Positions 18,241 through 27,009 of a DNA stretch of 64,000 nt are shown piece by piece (the first letter of the stretch is position 1; every line of letters starts with the position of its first letter). The stretch is taken from positions 1,984,001 through 2,048,000 of the forward strand of contig CP045205.1 of assembly GCA_009363175.1 (NCBI GenBank), read 5' to 3'. Below the pieces are notes generated by a model. That model was not told the DNA's origin, made no database searches, and saw nothing but the letters and a program-made list of their open reading frames with translations. This DNA is from Citrobacter telavivensis. Lineage in GTDB: Bacteria > Pseudomonadota > Gammaproteobacteria > Enterobacterales > Enterobacteriaceae. The translations under genes were made by a program, and so were the position numbers.

Positions 18241-19602
18241 ATGAAACTAAAGACTACATTGTTCGGCAATGTTTATCAGTTTAAGGATGTAAAAGAGGTG
18301 CTGGCAAAAGCCAACGAACTGCGTTCGGGGGATGTGCTGGCTGGCGTCGCGGCGCAAAGCTCGCAGGAGCGCGTGGCGGCGAAACAGGTGTTGTCGGAAA
18401 TGACGGTGGCGGATATTCGCAACAACCCGGTGATTTCCTATGAAGAGGACTGCGTCACGCGTCTGATTCAGGACGACGTCAACGAAACGGCTTATAACCG
18501 CATTAAGCACTGGAGCATCAGCGAGCTGCGTGAGCACGTGCTGAGCGATGAAACCTCGGTTGATGATATTGCCTTTACGCGTAAAGGGTTGACCTCGGAA
18601 GTGGTCGCGGCGGTGGCGAAGATCTGTTCTAACGCCGATCTGATCTACGGCGGCAAGAAAATGCCGGTTATCAAAAAGGCCAACACCACGATCGGTATTC
18701 CGGGCACCTTTAGCTGTCGTCTACAGCCGAACGATACCCGTGACGATGTGCAGAGTATTGCCGCACAAATCTACGAAGGACTCTCTTTCGGTGCCGGCGA
18801 TGCGGTGATTGGCGTCAACCCGGTGACCGATGACGTGGAGAACCTAAGCCGCGTACTTGACACGGTTTATGGGGTGATCGACAAGTTCAACATCCCGACC
18901 CAGGGCTGCGTGCTGGCACACGTCACTACGCAGATTGAAGCTATTCGTCGCGGCGCGCCGGGCGGACTGATCTTCCAGAGTATCTGCGGCAGCGAAAAAG
19001 GCTTAAAAGAGTTCGGCGTGGAACTGGCAATGCTGGACGAAGCGCGTGCGGTGGGGGCGGAGTTTAACCGCATCGCCGGGGAAAACTGCCTGTACTTCGA
19101 AACCGGACAGGGCTCGGCGCTCTCCGCCGGGGCGAACTTCGGCGCGGACCAGGTGACGATGGAAGCCCGTAACTACGGTCTGGCGCGCCACTACGATCCG
19201 TTCCTGGTAAACACCGTGGTGGGCTTTATCGGGCCAGAGTATCTCTACAATGACCGGCAGATCATTCGTGCCGGCCTGGAAGACCACTTTATGGGCAAGC
19301 TGAGCGGCATCTCGATGGGCTGTGACTGCTGCTACACCAACCATGCCGATGCCGATCAGAACCTCAACGAAAACCTGATGATTCTGCTCGCCACTGCGGG
19401 CTGTAACTACATCATGGGTATGCCGCTTGGCGACGACATCATGCTCAACTACCAGACCACCGCTTTCCACGATACCGCGACCGTACGCCAGTTGCTGAAT
19501 CTGCGCCCGTCGCCGGAATTTGAACGCTGGCTGGAAACAATGGGCATTATGGCAAATGGTCGCCTGACCAAACGGGCGGGCGATCCGTCACTGTTCTTCT
19601 GA
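18241..19602 (+). CDS. eutB: EutB, ethanolamine ammonia-lyase large subunit
   Basis: 453 residues, exactly the E. coli length. EutB forms the TIM barrel that binds ethanolamine and performs the adenosylcobalamin radical deamination to acetaldehyde and ammonia. Family runs include GIPGTFSCRLQPND, QGCVLAHVTTQ and MGCDCCYTNHADADQN. It needs EutC as partner, which follows after 20 bases. The ribosome site GAGGGAACG precedes the ATG. Confidence 0.98.
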   Translation: MKLKTTLFGNVYQFKDVKEVLAKANELRSGDVLAGVAAQSSQERVAAKQVLSEMTVADIRNNPVISYEEDCVTRLIQDDVNETAYNRIKHWSISELREHVLSDETSVDDIAFTRKGLTSEVVAAVAKICSNADLIYGGKKMPVIKKANTTIGIPGTFSCRLQPNDTRDDVQSIAAQIYEGLSFGAGDAVIGVNPVTDDVENLSRVLDTVYGVIDKFNIPTQGCVLAHVTTQIEAIRRGAPGGLIFQSICGSEKGLKEFGVELAMLDEARAVGAEFNRIAGENCLYFETGQGSALSAGANFGADQVTMEARNYGLARHYDPFLVNTVVGFIGPEYLYNDRQIIRAGLEDHFMGKLSGISMGCDCCYTNHADADQNLNENLMILLATAGCNYIMGMPLGDDIMLNYQTTAFHDTATVRQLLNLRPSPEFERWLETMGIMANGRLTKRAGDPSLFF

Positions 19603-19622
19603 TGACGCGGGGATGACAAACA

Positions 19623-20519
19623 ATGGATCAAAAACAGATTGAAGAAATTGTACGCAGCGTGATGGCGTCAATGGGACAGACCGAGCCGCAGACCGCCGCC
19701 CCGTCGCCGCAGTCCTGCAGCCAGTCACAGTGCGCGGCACCGTCCAGCGCAGAAAGCTGTGCGCTGGATCTGGGCTCCGCAGAAGCGAAAGCGTGGATTG
19801 GCGTGGAGAATCCGCACCGTGCCGAAGTGCTGACTGAACTGCGGCGCAGTACTGCGGCGCGCGTCTGCACCGGCCGTGCCGGTCCGCGTCCGCGCACTCA
19901 GGCGCTGCTGCGCTTTCTTGCCGACCACTCGCGCTCGAAAGACACCGTACTGAAAGAGGTGCCGGAAGAGTGGGTGAAAGCCCAGGGACTGCTGGAAGTG
20001 CGTTCGGAAATCAGCGATAAAAATCTCTACCTGACGCGCCCGGATATGGGTCGCCGACTGAGCCAGGAAGCCATTGACGCGCTGAAATCGCAGTGCGTCG
20101 CGAACCCGGATGTCCAGGTCGTGGTGTCTGACGGTCTGTCTACCGATGCGATCACCGCGAACTATGAAGAGATCCTGCCACCGCTGCTGTCCGGTCTGAA
20201 GCAGGCCGGGCTCAAGGTCGGGACACCGTTCTTTGTTCGCTATGGCCGCGTGAAGATTGAAGACCAGATCGGCGAAATCCTCGGCGCGAAGGTGGTGATT
20301 CTGCTGGTCGGTGAACGTCCGGGGCTGGGGCAATCAGAAAGTCTCTCCTGCTATGCGGTCTATTCACCGAAAGTGGCGACCACCGTTGAGGCCGACCGTA
20401 CCTGTATTTCCAACATCCACCAGGGCGGCACGCCGCCGGTAGAAGCGGCCGCCGTGATCGTGGATTTGGCCAAACGTATGCTGGAGCAGAAAGCGTCCGG
20501 CATCAACATGACCCGTTAA
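19623..20519 (+). CDS. eutC: EutC, ethanolamine ammonia-lyase small subunit
   Basis: 298 residues, three more than recalled for E. coli EutC. The difference lies in the variable Ala/Pro/Gln/Ser linker at about residues 20-48. Residues 1-18 (MDQKQIEEIVRSVMASM) are an amphipathic helix that directs the lyase into the compartment. The C-terminal part is the cobalamin-binding Rossmann-like domain, with VVVSDGLSTDAI and LVGERPGLGQSESLSCY. It ends 9 bases before eutL. Confidence 0.97.
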   Translation: MDQKQIEEIVRSVMASMGQTEPQTAAPSPQSCSQSQCAAPSSAESCALDLGSAEAKAWIGVENPHRAEVLTELRRSTAARVCTGRAGPRPRTQALLRFLADHSRSKDTVLKEVPEEWVKAQGLLEVRSEISDKNLYLTRPDMGRRLSQEAIDALKSQCVANPDVQVVVSDGLSTDAITANYEEILPPLLSGLKQAGLKVGTPFFVRYGRVKIEDQIGEILGAKVVILLVGERPGLGQSESLSCYAVYSPKVATTVEADRTCISNIHQGGTPPVEAAAVIVDLAKRMLEQKASGINMTR

Positions 20520-20528
20520 GGAGGCATC

Positions 20529-21188
20529 ATGCCAGCATTAGATTTGATTCGACCCTCGGTCAGCGCGATGCGCGTGATTGCTTCCGTGAACGACGGGTTT
20601 GCGCGCGAACTTAAATTACCGCCGCATATACGTAGCCTCGGTCTCATCACGGCAGATTCTGATGACGTCACGTATATTGCCGCAGACGAAGCGACGAAAC
20701 AGGCGATGGTCGAAGTGGTGTATGGCCGTTCGCTGTACGCCGGGGCGGCTCACGGGCCGTCACCGACGGCTGGTGAAGTATTGATCATGTTGGGGGGACC
20801 GAACCCGGCGGAAGTGCGCGCCGGTCTGGATGCGATGGTCGCCCATATTGAAGGCGGCGCGGCGTTCCAGTGGGCGAATGATGCAGAAAACACGGCGTTT
20901 CTGGCGCACGTGGTCTCGCGCACCGGTTCTTATCTCTCGTCAACGGCAGGCATTGCGCTGGGCGATCCGCTGGCTTATCTGGTGGCACCGCCGCTGGAAG
21001 CGACGTATGGCATTGATGCGGCGATGAAATCTGCCGATGTACAACTGGTGACCTACGTGCCGCCACCGTCGGAAACCAACTACTCGGCGGCATTTTTGAC
21101 CGGCAGCCAGGCTGCCTGTAAAGCCGCCTGCAATGCCTTTGCCGATGCGGTTCTGGATATCGCCCGTAACCCTGTTCAGCGCGCGTAA
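20529..21188 (+). CDS. eutL: EutL, tandem-domain BMC shell protein
   Basis: 219 residues made of two BMC folds, forming trimers that look like hexamers (BMC-T). Crystal forms of E. coli EutL show open and closed central pores, and it binds ethanolamine and cobalamin. The runs ADEATKQAMVEVVYGRSLYAG and PPPSETNYSAAFLTGSQAAC are the two domain cores. The ribosome site AAGGAGG is ideal. eutK follows after 12 bases. Confidence 0.96.
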   Translation: MPALDLIRPSVSAMRVIASVNDGFARELKLPPHIRSLGLITADSDDVTYIAADEATKQAMVEVVYGRSLYAGAAHGPSPTAGEVLIMLGGPNPAEVRAGLDAMVAHIEGGAAFQWANDAENTAFLAHVVSRTGSYLSSTAGIALGDPLAYLVAPPLEATYGIDAAMKSADVQLVTYVPPPSETNYSAAFLTGSQAACKAACNAFADAVLDIARNPVQRA

Positions 21189-21200
21189 CGGAGGTCATCG

Positions 21201-21707
21201 ATGATCAATGCACTGGGGTTACTGGAAGTGGAGGGCATGGTTGCCGCCGTTGACGCGGCGGATGCCATGCTGAAAGCCGCCAACGTCAACCTGCTGAGCC
21301 ATGAAGTGCTTGACCCGGGCAAGGTGACGCTGGTGGTGGAAGGCGATCTGGCGGCGTGCCGCGCGGCGCTGGATGCCGGAAGCGCCGCGGCGCAGCGGAC
21401 AGGTCGCGTCATCAGCCGCAAAGAAATTGGTCGGCCAGAAGACGACACCCAGTGGCTGATCGGCGGATTTAAGCGTGCGTCGAAACCCCCTGAGCAGAAG
21501 AAAGCGCCGAAGCCTGAAGCGCCTGCACGGTCTGAGTACGCCGACGCGCTGTTGGCACAGCTCGCCACAGTGCGTCAGGGCATGACGGCAGGAGAAGTCG
21601 CCGCGCACTTTGGCTGGCCGCTTGAAGAGGCCAGAAACGCGCTGGAACAGCTCTTTACTGACGGGGCGTTGCGTAAACGCAGTAGTCGCTATCGCTTAAA
21701 AAATTAA
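21201..21707 (+). CDS. eutK: EutK, BMC shell protein with C-terminal helix-turn-helix
   Basis: 168 residues. Residues 1 to about 90 are a BMC-H domain (MINALGLLEVEGMVAAVDAAD). Residues 91-110 are a Lys/Pro/Glu-rich linker, and about 111-168 are a small winged helix-like domain (GMTAGEVAAHFGWPLEEA, ending LRKRSSRYRLKN). The tail is basic, and the E. coli domain was proposed to bind nucleic acid. EutK is found in enteric eut operons and is thought to be a minor shell component. Confidence 0.95.
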   Translation: MINALGLLEVEGMVAAVDAADAMLKAANVNLLSHEVLDPGKVTLVVEGDLAACRAALDAGSAAAQRTGRVISRKEIGRPEDDTQWLIGGFKRASKPPEQKKAPKPEAPARSEYADALLAQLATVRQGMTAGEVAAHFGWPLEEARNALEQLFTDGALRKRSSRYRLKN

Positions 21708-21754
21708 CCTGTCGGAGGGCCGGGCGTCTTACCAGGCGTCCGGCATAAAAGATC

Positions 21755-22807
21755 ATGAAAAAGACCCGTTCAGCCAGTTTGCACCATCTTTATCATGAAG
21801 CGTTACCCGAAGACGTTAAACTCACGCCAAAGGTTGAAGTGGATAACGTTCACCAGCGGCGGACCACGGATGTTTATGAGCACGCCCTGACGATCACCGC
21901 CTGGCAGCAGATTTACGATCAGCTGCATCCGGGGAAATTTCATGGCGAATTCACGGAAATCCTGCTCGATGACATTCAGGTTTTTCGCGAATACACCGGG
22001 CTGGCGCTGCGTCAGTCTTGCCTGGTATGGCCGAACTCGTTCTGGTTTGGCATTCCGGCCACGCGAGGGGAGCAGGGATTTATTGGCGCGCAGTGTCTTG
22101 GCAGCGCCGAGATTGCTACCCGCCCGGGCGGTACGGAGTTCGAGCTGAGCACGCCGGATGATTACACGATCCTCGGGGTAGTTATCTCAGAAGATGTGAT
22201 TTCCCGTCAGGCACAGTTTTTACATAATCCGGAAAGGGTGCTGCATATGCTGCGCAACCAGTCGGCGCTGGAGGTCAAAGAGCAGCACAAGGCGGCGCTG
22301 TGGGGCTTCGTCCAGCAGGCGCTGGCGACCTTTAGCGAGAACCCGGAGAATCTTCATCAACCCGCAGTGCGTAAGGTGCTGGGGGATAATCTGCTGTTGG
22401 CGATGGGGATGATGCTGGAGGACGCGCATCCCATCAACTCGGCGGAAAGTATCAGCCATCAGGGCTACCGCAAACTGCTCTCCCGGGCGCGGGAGTATGT
22501 GCTGGAAAATATGTCGGAGCCGTTGACGGTACTCGACCTCTGCAACCAGCTCCACGTCAGCCGTCGTACGTTGCAGAATGCATTTCACGCCATTTTAGGC
22601 ATTGGGCCGAATGCGTGGCTGAAGCGGATCCGCCTGAATGCGGTGCGGCGAGAATTAATCAGCCCGTGGTCGCAGAGTACCACGGTCAAGGATGCGGCAA
22701 TGCAGTGGGGGTTCTGGCATTTAGGGCAGTTCGCCACCGACTACCAGCAACTGTTCGCCGAGAAGCCGTCGCTGACGTTGCACCAGCGAATGCGCCAGTG
22801 GATGTAG
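21755..22807 (+). CDS. eutR: EutR, AraC-family activator of the eut operon
   Basis: 350 residues. The C-terminal 100 residues carry two helix-turn-helix motifs of the AraC family (LTVLDLCNQLHVSRRTLQNAF and VKDAAMQWGFWHLGQFATDYQ). EutR activates the eut promoter when both adenosylcobalamin and ethanolamine are present, and it is itself the last gene of the operon, giving positive autoregulation. It starts 47 bases after eutK, with no strong terminator between them, and is followed by three REP elements before hemF. Confidence 0.96.
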   Translation: MKKTRSASLHHLYHEALPEDVKLTPKVEVDNVHQRRTTDVYEHALTITAWQQIYDQLHPGKFHGEFTEILLDDIQVFREYTGLALRQSCLVWPNSFWFGIPATRGEQGFIGAQCLGSAEIATRPGGTEFELSTPDDYTILGVVISEDVISRQAQFLHNPERVLHMLRNQSALEVKEQHKAALWGFVQQALATFSENPENLHQPAVRKVLGDNLLLAMGMMLEDAHPINSAESISHQGYRKLLSRAREYVLENMSEPLTVLDLCNQLHVSRRTLQNAFHAILGIGPNAWLKRIRLNAVRRELISPWSQSTTVKDAAMQWGFWHLGQFATDYQQLFAEKPSLTLHQRMRQWM

Positions 22808-22813
22808 TGGCGT

Positions 22814-22936
22814 GCCTGATGGCGCTTCGCTTATCAGGCCTACAAAGCCGGACCCCGTAGTGCCTGATGGCGCTTCGCTTATCCGGCCTGTAAAGCCGGG
22901 CCCCGTAGGCCGGATAAGGCGAAGCCGCCATCCGGC
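22814..22936. repeat. Three REP elements between eutR and hemF
   Basis: Two forward copies (22814-22843 and 22862-22890) and one inverted copy (22905-22936) fill the space between the convergent stops of eutR and hemF. They are the only candidate transcription end for the 14.8-kb eut operon; no separate T-rich terminator was seen. Confidence 0.92.
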
Positions 22937-22938
22937 AA

Positions 22939-23838
22939 TCACACCCACTCGCGTACCTGAATAAAATCGTGCAGGGCAGCCTCCGGGCTGTCGGCGTCCG
23001 GCTGCCAGTCATATTCCCAGCGCACCAGCGGCGGCATTGACATCAGAATGGATTCGGTGCGCCCGCCGGTTTGTAGCCCGAACAGGGTGCCGCGATCCCA
23101 TACCAGATTAAACTCCACGTAACGACCACGACGATAGAGCTGGAAGTTACGCTCACGTTCACCCCAGCTCATCGCCTGGCGGCGCTCAACGATCGGCAGA
23201 TACGCCTCGGTATAACCTTGACCAACGGCCTGCATGAAGGCAAAACAGCGGTCAAAATCTGGCGTGTTCAGATCGTCGAAAAAGAGCCCGCCGATGCCGC
23301 GCTGCTCGTTGCGATGTTTGAGGAAGAAATAGTCGTCGCACCACTTTTTGTAACGCGGATAGACATCGTCGCCAAACGGCTGGCACACATCGCGCGCGGT
23401 GCGATGCCAGTGAACGGCATCTTCTTCAAAGCCGTAGTAGGGCGTTAAGTCGAAGCCGCCACCAAACCACCAGACCGGATCGGCACCCGGCTTTTCGGCA
23501 ATAAAAAAACGGACGTTGGCATGGCTGGTAGGAATATAAGGGTTGAGGGGATGCACGACCAGCGAGACGCCCATCGCTTCAAAACGGCGTCCCGCCAGTT
23601 CCGGGCGATGCGCGGTGGCTGACGCTGGCATAGCGTCACCGTGTACGTGCGAAAAATTGACCCCCGCCTGTTCGAAGATACCGCCGTTACGCAGCACCCG
23701 ACTGCGTCCGCCGCCGCCCGCGTCACGCTGCCAGCTATCCTCAATAAACTCTGCGCCGTCAATGGCGGTGAGTTGCTGGCAAATGGCATCCTGCAGGTTC
23801 AGCAGGAACTGTTTTACGCGTAGAGCATCGGGTTTCAT
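22939..23838 (-). CDS. hemF: Oxygen-dependent coproporphyrinogen III oxidase HemF
   Basis: 299 residues, the usual length. HemF converts coproporphyrinogen III to protoporphyrinogen IX with O2 in haem synthesis, in the cytosol. The substrate and metal region is visible in NFSHVHGDAMP, FGGGFDLTPYYGFEED and CDDYFFLKHRNEQRG. It lies 2 bases downstream of amiA, with which it forms an operon as in E. coli. The stop lies 2 bases from a REP. Confidence 0.97.
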   Translation of the reverse strand: MKPDALRVKQFLLNLQDAICQQLTAIDGAEFIEDSWQRDAGGGGRSRVLRNGGIFEQAGVNFSHVHGDAMPASATAHRPELAGRRFEAMGVSLVVHPLNPYIPTSHANVRFFIAEKPGADPVWWFGGGFDLTPYYGFEEDAVHWHRTARDVCQPFGDDVYPRYKKWCDDYFFLKHRNEQRGIGGLFFDDLNTPDFDRCFAFMQAVGQGYTEAYLPIVERRQAMSWGERERNFQLYRRGRYVEFNLVWDRGTLFGLQTGGRTESILMSMPPLVRWEYDWQPDADSPEAALHDFIQVREWV

Positions 23839-23840
23839 GA

Positions 23841-24707
23841 TTAACGTTTCTTCGAGTGTGCTTTCTGATTATCAAACCAGTGGAAATAGCTGATCACGCC
23901 GTTGGCGATGGCGGTGGCAATCTTCTGGCGAAACGCCGTGGTGCCCAGCAGTCGCTCTTCTTCCGGGTTGGTGATGAACGACGTTTCCACCAATACCGAG
24001 GGGATTGACGGTGATTTTAGCACCACAAACGCCGCCTGTTCCGTATTGCGACTGTGCAATTTATGTACGGGTTTGATCTTCCTGAGAATATGCGAACCCA
24101 GCGTCAGGCTGTTTTTGATGGTATCCGTCTGCACCAGGTCAAATAACACCTGTTGCAACAGGTGATCTTTGTCGGTCGCTTTCTTGCCTGCTGCTTCGTC
24201 GGCGCGGTTTTCGCGATCGGAAAGGTATTTCGCCATGGCGCTACTGGCTCCGCGATTAGAGAGGGCAAACACCGACGCGCCCGCCGCGCTGGGATTGGTA
24301 AAGCCGTCGGCGTGGATCGACATAAATAGATCCGCGCCGTGCTTATGGGCGATTTCAACGCGATCGTACAGGGGGATAAAGGTGTCGCCCGAACGCGTCA
24401 GGCGGCAATCGATCCCCTGACTGCGTAAAATAGAACGCACATTTTTCGCAATCGCCAGCACGACGTGCTTTTCTTTGGAGCCGTTGCGGCCAATAGCGCC
24501 GGTGTCGATACCGCCGTGTCCGGGGTCCAGCACGACAATGCGCTTGCCGCCCGATTTTTTCGTGGGCTGACTGTGACCATTGCTGGTTTTCAGTGGGGCT
24601 TCTTTGGCTGTGGCGTTCGACATCCCTGTTAATGTCAGCGCCGCCAGTCCGGCTTTCAGCACCTGGCGGCGCGATGTGAGAGTTTTTAGCGGTTTAAAAG
24701 TGCTCAT
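23841..24707 (-). CDS. amiA: AmiA, Tat-exported N-acetylmuramoyl-L-alanine amidase
   Basis: 288 residues. The signal peptide carries a twin-arginine motif SRRQVLK (R13, R14) followed by AGLAALTLTG, so export is by the Tat pathway to the periplasm. Zinc ligands of the Amidase_3 fold are seen in VLDPGHGGIDTGAIG, FMSIHADGF and VLVETSFITN. AmiA cleaves the septal peptide from muramic acid during cell separation and is activated by EnvC in E. coli. It is the promoter-proximal gene of the amiA-hemF pair and is divergent from ypeA. Confidence 0.97.
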   Translation of the reverse strand: MSTFKPLKTLTSRRQVLKAGLAALTLTGMSNATAKEAPLKTSNGHSQPTKKSGGKRIVVLDPGHGGIDTGAIGRNGSKEKHVVLAIAKNVRSILRSQGIDCRLTRSGDTFIPLYDRVEIAHKHGADLFMSIHADGFTNPSAAGASVFALSNRGASSAMAKYLSDRENRADEAAGKKATDKDHLLQQVLFDLVQTDTIKNSLTLGSHILRKIKPVHKLHSRNTEQAAFVVLKSPSIPSVLVETSFITNPEEERLLGTTAFRQKIATAIANGVISYFHWFDNQKAHSKKR

Positions 24708-24918
24708 ACGGCCTGAGTTGTAAAAAAAATAATCCTGATGTTATATCGTATCGCGTAATCCGTTACGACGCTTGATGTTGAGAATTGTTTTACTTTTCAT
24801 TTCAATACGTGACAATTCGCTATTATGCCATTTTTTCCGCCGTTTCGCGTCAGATATTGGCTAAATCAGTTGTTCACGCCATAATCATTATTTTTAAGGC
24901 TAAAAGGGTCTCAATACC

Positions 24919-25344
24919 ATGGAGATACGCGTTTTTCGCCAGGAAGATTTCGAAGAGGTGATCACCCTCTGGGAGCGCTGCGATTTGCTGCGGCCGTGGA
25001 ATGACCCGGAAATGGATATCGAGCGGAAGGTGAATCATGACGTCAGCCTGTTTCTCGTCGCGGAAGTGAACGGGGAAGTCGTGGGGACGGTGATGGGCGG
25101 TTACGACGGCCATCGCGGGTCGGCCTATTATCTCGGCGTGCATCCGGAATTTCGCGGTCGCGGCATCGCCAATGCGCTGCTTAACCGACTCGAGAAGAAA
25201 CTCATTGCGCGCGGTTGCCCGAAGATTCAGATCATGGTGCGTGAAGATAACGATGTCGTGCTGGGGATGTATGAGCGACTCGGCTATGAGCATTCCGACG
25301 TGCTGTGTCTGGGAAAACGCTTGATCGAAGATGAAGAATACTGA
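24919..25344 (+). CDS. ypeA: YpeA, GNAT-family acetyltransferase
   Basis: 141 residues, the E. coli length. The acetyl-CoA loop is visible as VHPEFRGRGIANALLNRLE (about residues 74-92), with strand 5 and the final helix in IMVREDNDVVLGMYERLGY. The substrate is not established. It is divergent from amiA across a 211-base AT-rich gap that holds both promoters. A short hairpin lies between its stop and the convergent hydrolase gene. Confidence 0.93.
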   Translation: MEIRVFRQEDFEEVITLWERCDLLRPWNDPEMDIERKVNHDVSLFLVAEVNGEVVGTVMGGYDGHRGSAYYLGVHPEFRGRGIANALLNRLEKKLIARGCPKIQIMVREDNDVVLGMYERLGYEHSDVLCLGKRLIEDEEY

Positions 25345-25373
25345 TTCCCCTGCCGCGTATCGGGACAGGGGAT
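25345..25373. terminator. Weak hairpin between ypeA and hydrolase gene
   Basis: CCCCTG (25347-25352) pairs with CAGGGG (25366-25371), with CCG/CGG inside. Neither side has a long T run, so termination strength is doubtful. It is the only structure in the 35-base convergent gap. Confidence 0.4.
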
Positions 25374-25379
25374 AATTGA

Positions 25380-26384
25380 TTAACGTGCAACGCGGCTGGC
25401 GATTTGCGCGATATCATCTTCACTGAAAGAGATATTACAATCCTTGCCTGTATCCTGGAGGATTTTCTGGGCGATCATTTCAGTCACTGGCGCGATGATA
25501 TTAAAATGATCGGCTTGAGGTATTTTGTGGATTTCGATGGGTATGTTGTCTTTCCTGGCTAGCTTCGCAATGTTATCGAACGCAGACCAGTAGCTCTCCT
25601 CTCCTTCAAAATACCATGTGGGCTTCTTAATCGAGGTAATAAACGTTGCTGGCGAACGTAAACGGTATTCTTGATCCGTTTGTTCAAACGGCACGGGCAC
25701 CATCATTTTTCCTCCTTCTACCCGGGCCTTCAAATCAGGGATTGCACCAAGGCTGAAGTAGGCGCGAAATTTGTTACCATATTCGCTGGAGAGTAAAACG
25801 CGGGTGCCGCCAGTACTGTGTCCCGCCAGATAGATGCGCTCCGGATCGACCCATGACTGCTTTGCTAACCAATCATAAGCTGCTTCGATATCATCAAGCT
25901 CACCGTAGAACATCTCATAACTGCCGGGATTATGGTCTTCGCCGCGAAAGCTGGGCACCATCTCAACTAGCCCAGCTTTGCGAAATGCGCTGCCGCTCTG
26001 GTCGTTATTTCTTTCCTGCGGTTCCCAGAAATAATCACTGTCGCTCAGTCCGCCATAGCCGCCGTGTACCCAGATAACCGCCGGGTGCTGCTTTCCATCT
26101 TTCGGATCGGGCGTGACATAAGCCGACATGTTTCCCGATTTTGTCGGGTAGTGTGTCAGCACATAAGCGTCTGCCGGGGCTGTCAGCAGGTCGCCTGAAT
26201 CCGTAAAACTGCTTTGTATAATATGGGTAGTAAAATTGCTGCGTGCATCGCGAAGTGACTGGCGACTGACGGTGATCTGATGGCCGGTATCCGGGATCTC
26301 AATAACGTCATCGGCCTGGTTACAGGAAATGGTTGAAAATAATATTCCTGTAAGCAGACCATAGCGGAAAAAAAGCATGTACAA
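25380..26384 (-). CDS. Putative alpha/beta hydrolase lipoprotein (prolyl oligopeptidase-like)
   Basis: 334 residues. The N-terminus FRYGLLTGILFSTISC reads as a lipoprotein signal with an imperfect lipobox ending at C21, so attachment to the envelope is likely. The mature part is an alpha/beta hydrolase: VIWVHGGYGG (oxyanion loop, about 104-112), the nucleophile elbow GHSTGG with S190, and a late histidine in QADHFN (H293). Small-molecule esterase or peptidase activity is plausible, but no substrate can be named. The K-12 order has nothing between ypeA and yfeZ, so this is an accessory gene. Its base composition is more AT-rich than its neighbours. M3 is an alternative start. Confidence 0.75.
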   Translation of the reverse strand: MYMLFFRYGLLTGILFSTISCNQADDVIEIPDTGHQITVSRQSLRDARSNFTTHIIQSSFTDSGDLLTAPADAYVLTHYPTKSGNMSAYVTPDPKDGKQHPAVIWVHGGYGGLSDSDYFWEPQERNNDQSGSAFRKAGLVEMVPSFRGEDHNPGSYEMFYGELDDIEAAYDWLAKQSWVDPERIYLAGHSTGGTRVLLSSEYGNKFRAYFSLGAIPDLKARVEGGKMMVPVPFEQTDQEYRLRSPATFITSIKKPTWYFEGEESYWSAFDNIAKLARKDNIPIEIHKIPQADHFNIIAPVTEMIAQKILQDTGKDCNISFSEDDIAQIASRVAR

Positions 26385-26511
26385 CTCCCTGTCATAGAAA
26401 AATATCAGGATAATATAGATTAACTCTGTCAGAGAAAGACAGACTGTAACCGGACAAAGAGCATCCGAATTAGTTAAGATGCATAACGCTATTTTATTGC
26501 CAGGGATACGA

Positions 26512-26949
26512 ATGTATTTTCCTTCAGATTATGATCGTAATGGGGTACTGAAGTTACCCTTTTTATTCTGGTTTGTGCTGCTGCTCCAGGCGCGAACCTG
26601 GGTGCTGTTTGTGATCGCGGGTTCCTCTCGCGAGCAGGGCACCACGCTGCTAAATCTGTTTTATCCCGATCACGACAACTTTTGGCTGGGACTGCTGCCC
26701 GGCATTCCGGCGGTGCTGGCGTTTTTGCTGAGCGGGCGACGTTACTCCTTTGTGCGTCTGTGGCATGCGTTGCGACCGCTGCTGATCGCGGCTCAGGTGG
26801 CGCTACTCTGCTGGCAGCCCGTGCTGTGGTTAAATGGCTCCCCTGTCAATGGCGTAGGTCTGGCGCTGGTGGTGGCGGATATCGTGGCGCTTTTGTGGCT
26901 ATTGACCAACCGACGGCTGCGCGCCTGTTTTGCTCTGGAAAAAGAATAA
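26512..26949 (+). CDS. yfeZ: YfeZ, small inner-membrane protein of unknown function
   Basis: 145 residues from the ATG at 26512, chosen because AGGGAT lies seven bases before it. An ATG at 26479 would add 11 residues but has a poorer ribosome site. About four hydrophobic segments are visible (FLFWFVLLLQARTWVLFVIAG, LLPGIPAVLAFLLSG, LLIAAQVALLCW, LALVVADIVALLWLL). The sequence resembles E. coli YfeZ closely. Function is unknown. It lies 60 bases ahead of yfeY. Confidence 0.85.
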   Translation: MYFPSDYDRNGVLKLPFLFWFVLLLQARTWVLFVIAGSSREQGTTLLNLFYPDHDNFWLGLLPGIPAVLAFLLSGRRYSFVRLWHALRPLLIAAQVALLCWQPVLWLNGSPVNGVGLALVVADIVALLWLLTNRRLRACFALEKE

Positions 26950-27009
26950 CGGAACTTTTTGCTGAAGCCGGACTCCAGGTAACGTTGAATATTAATGAAA
27001 GGAAGTGAG

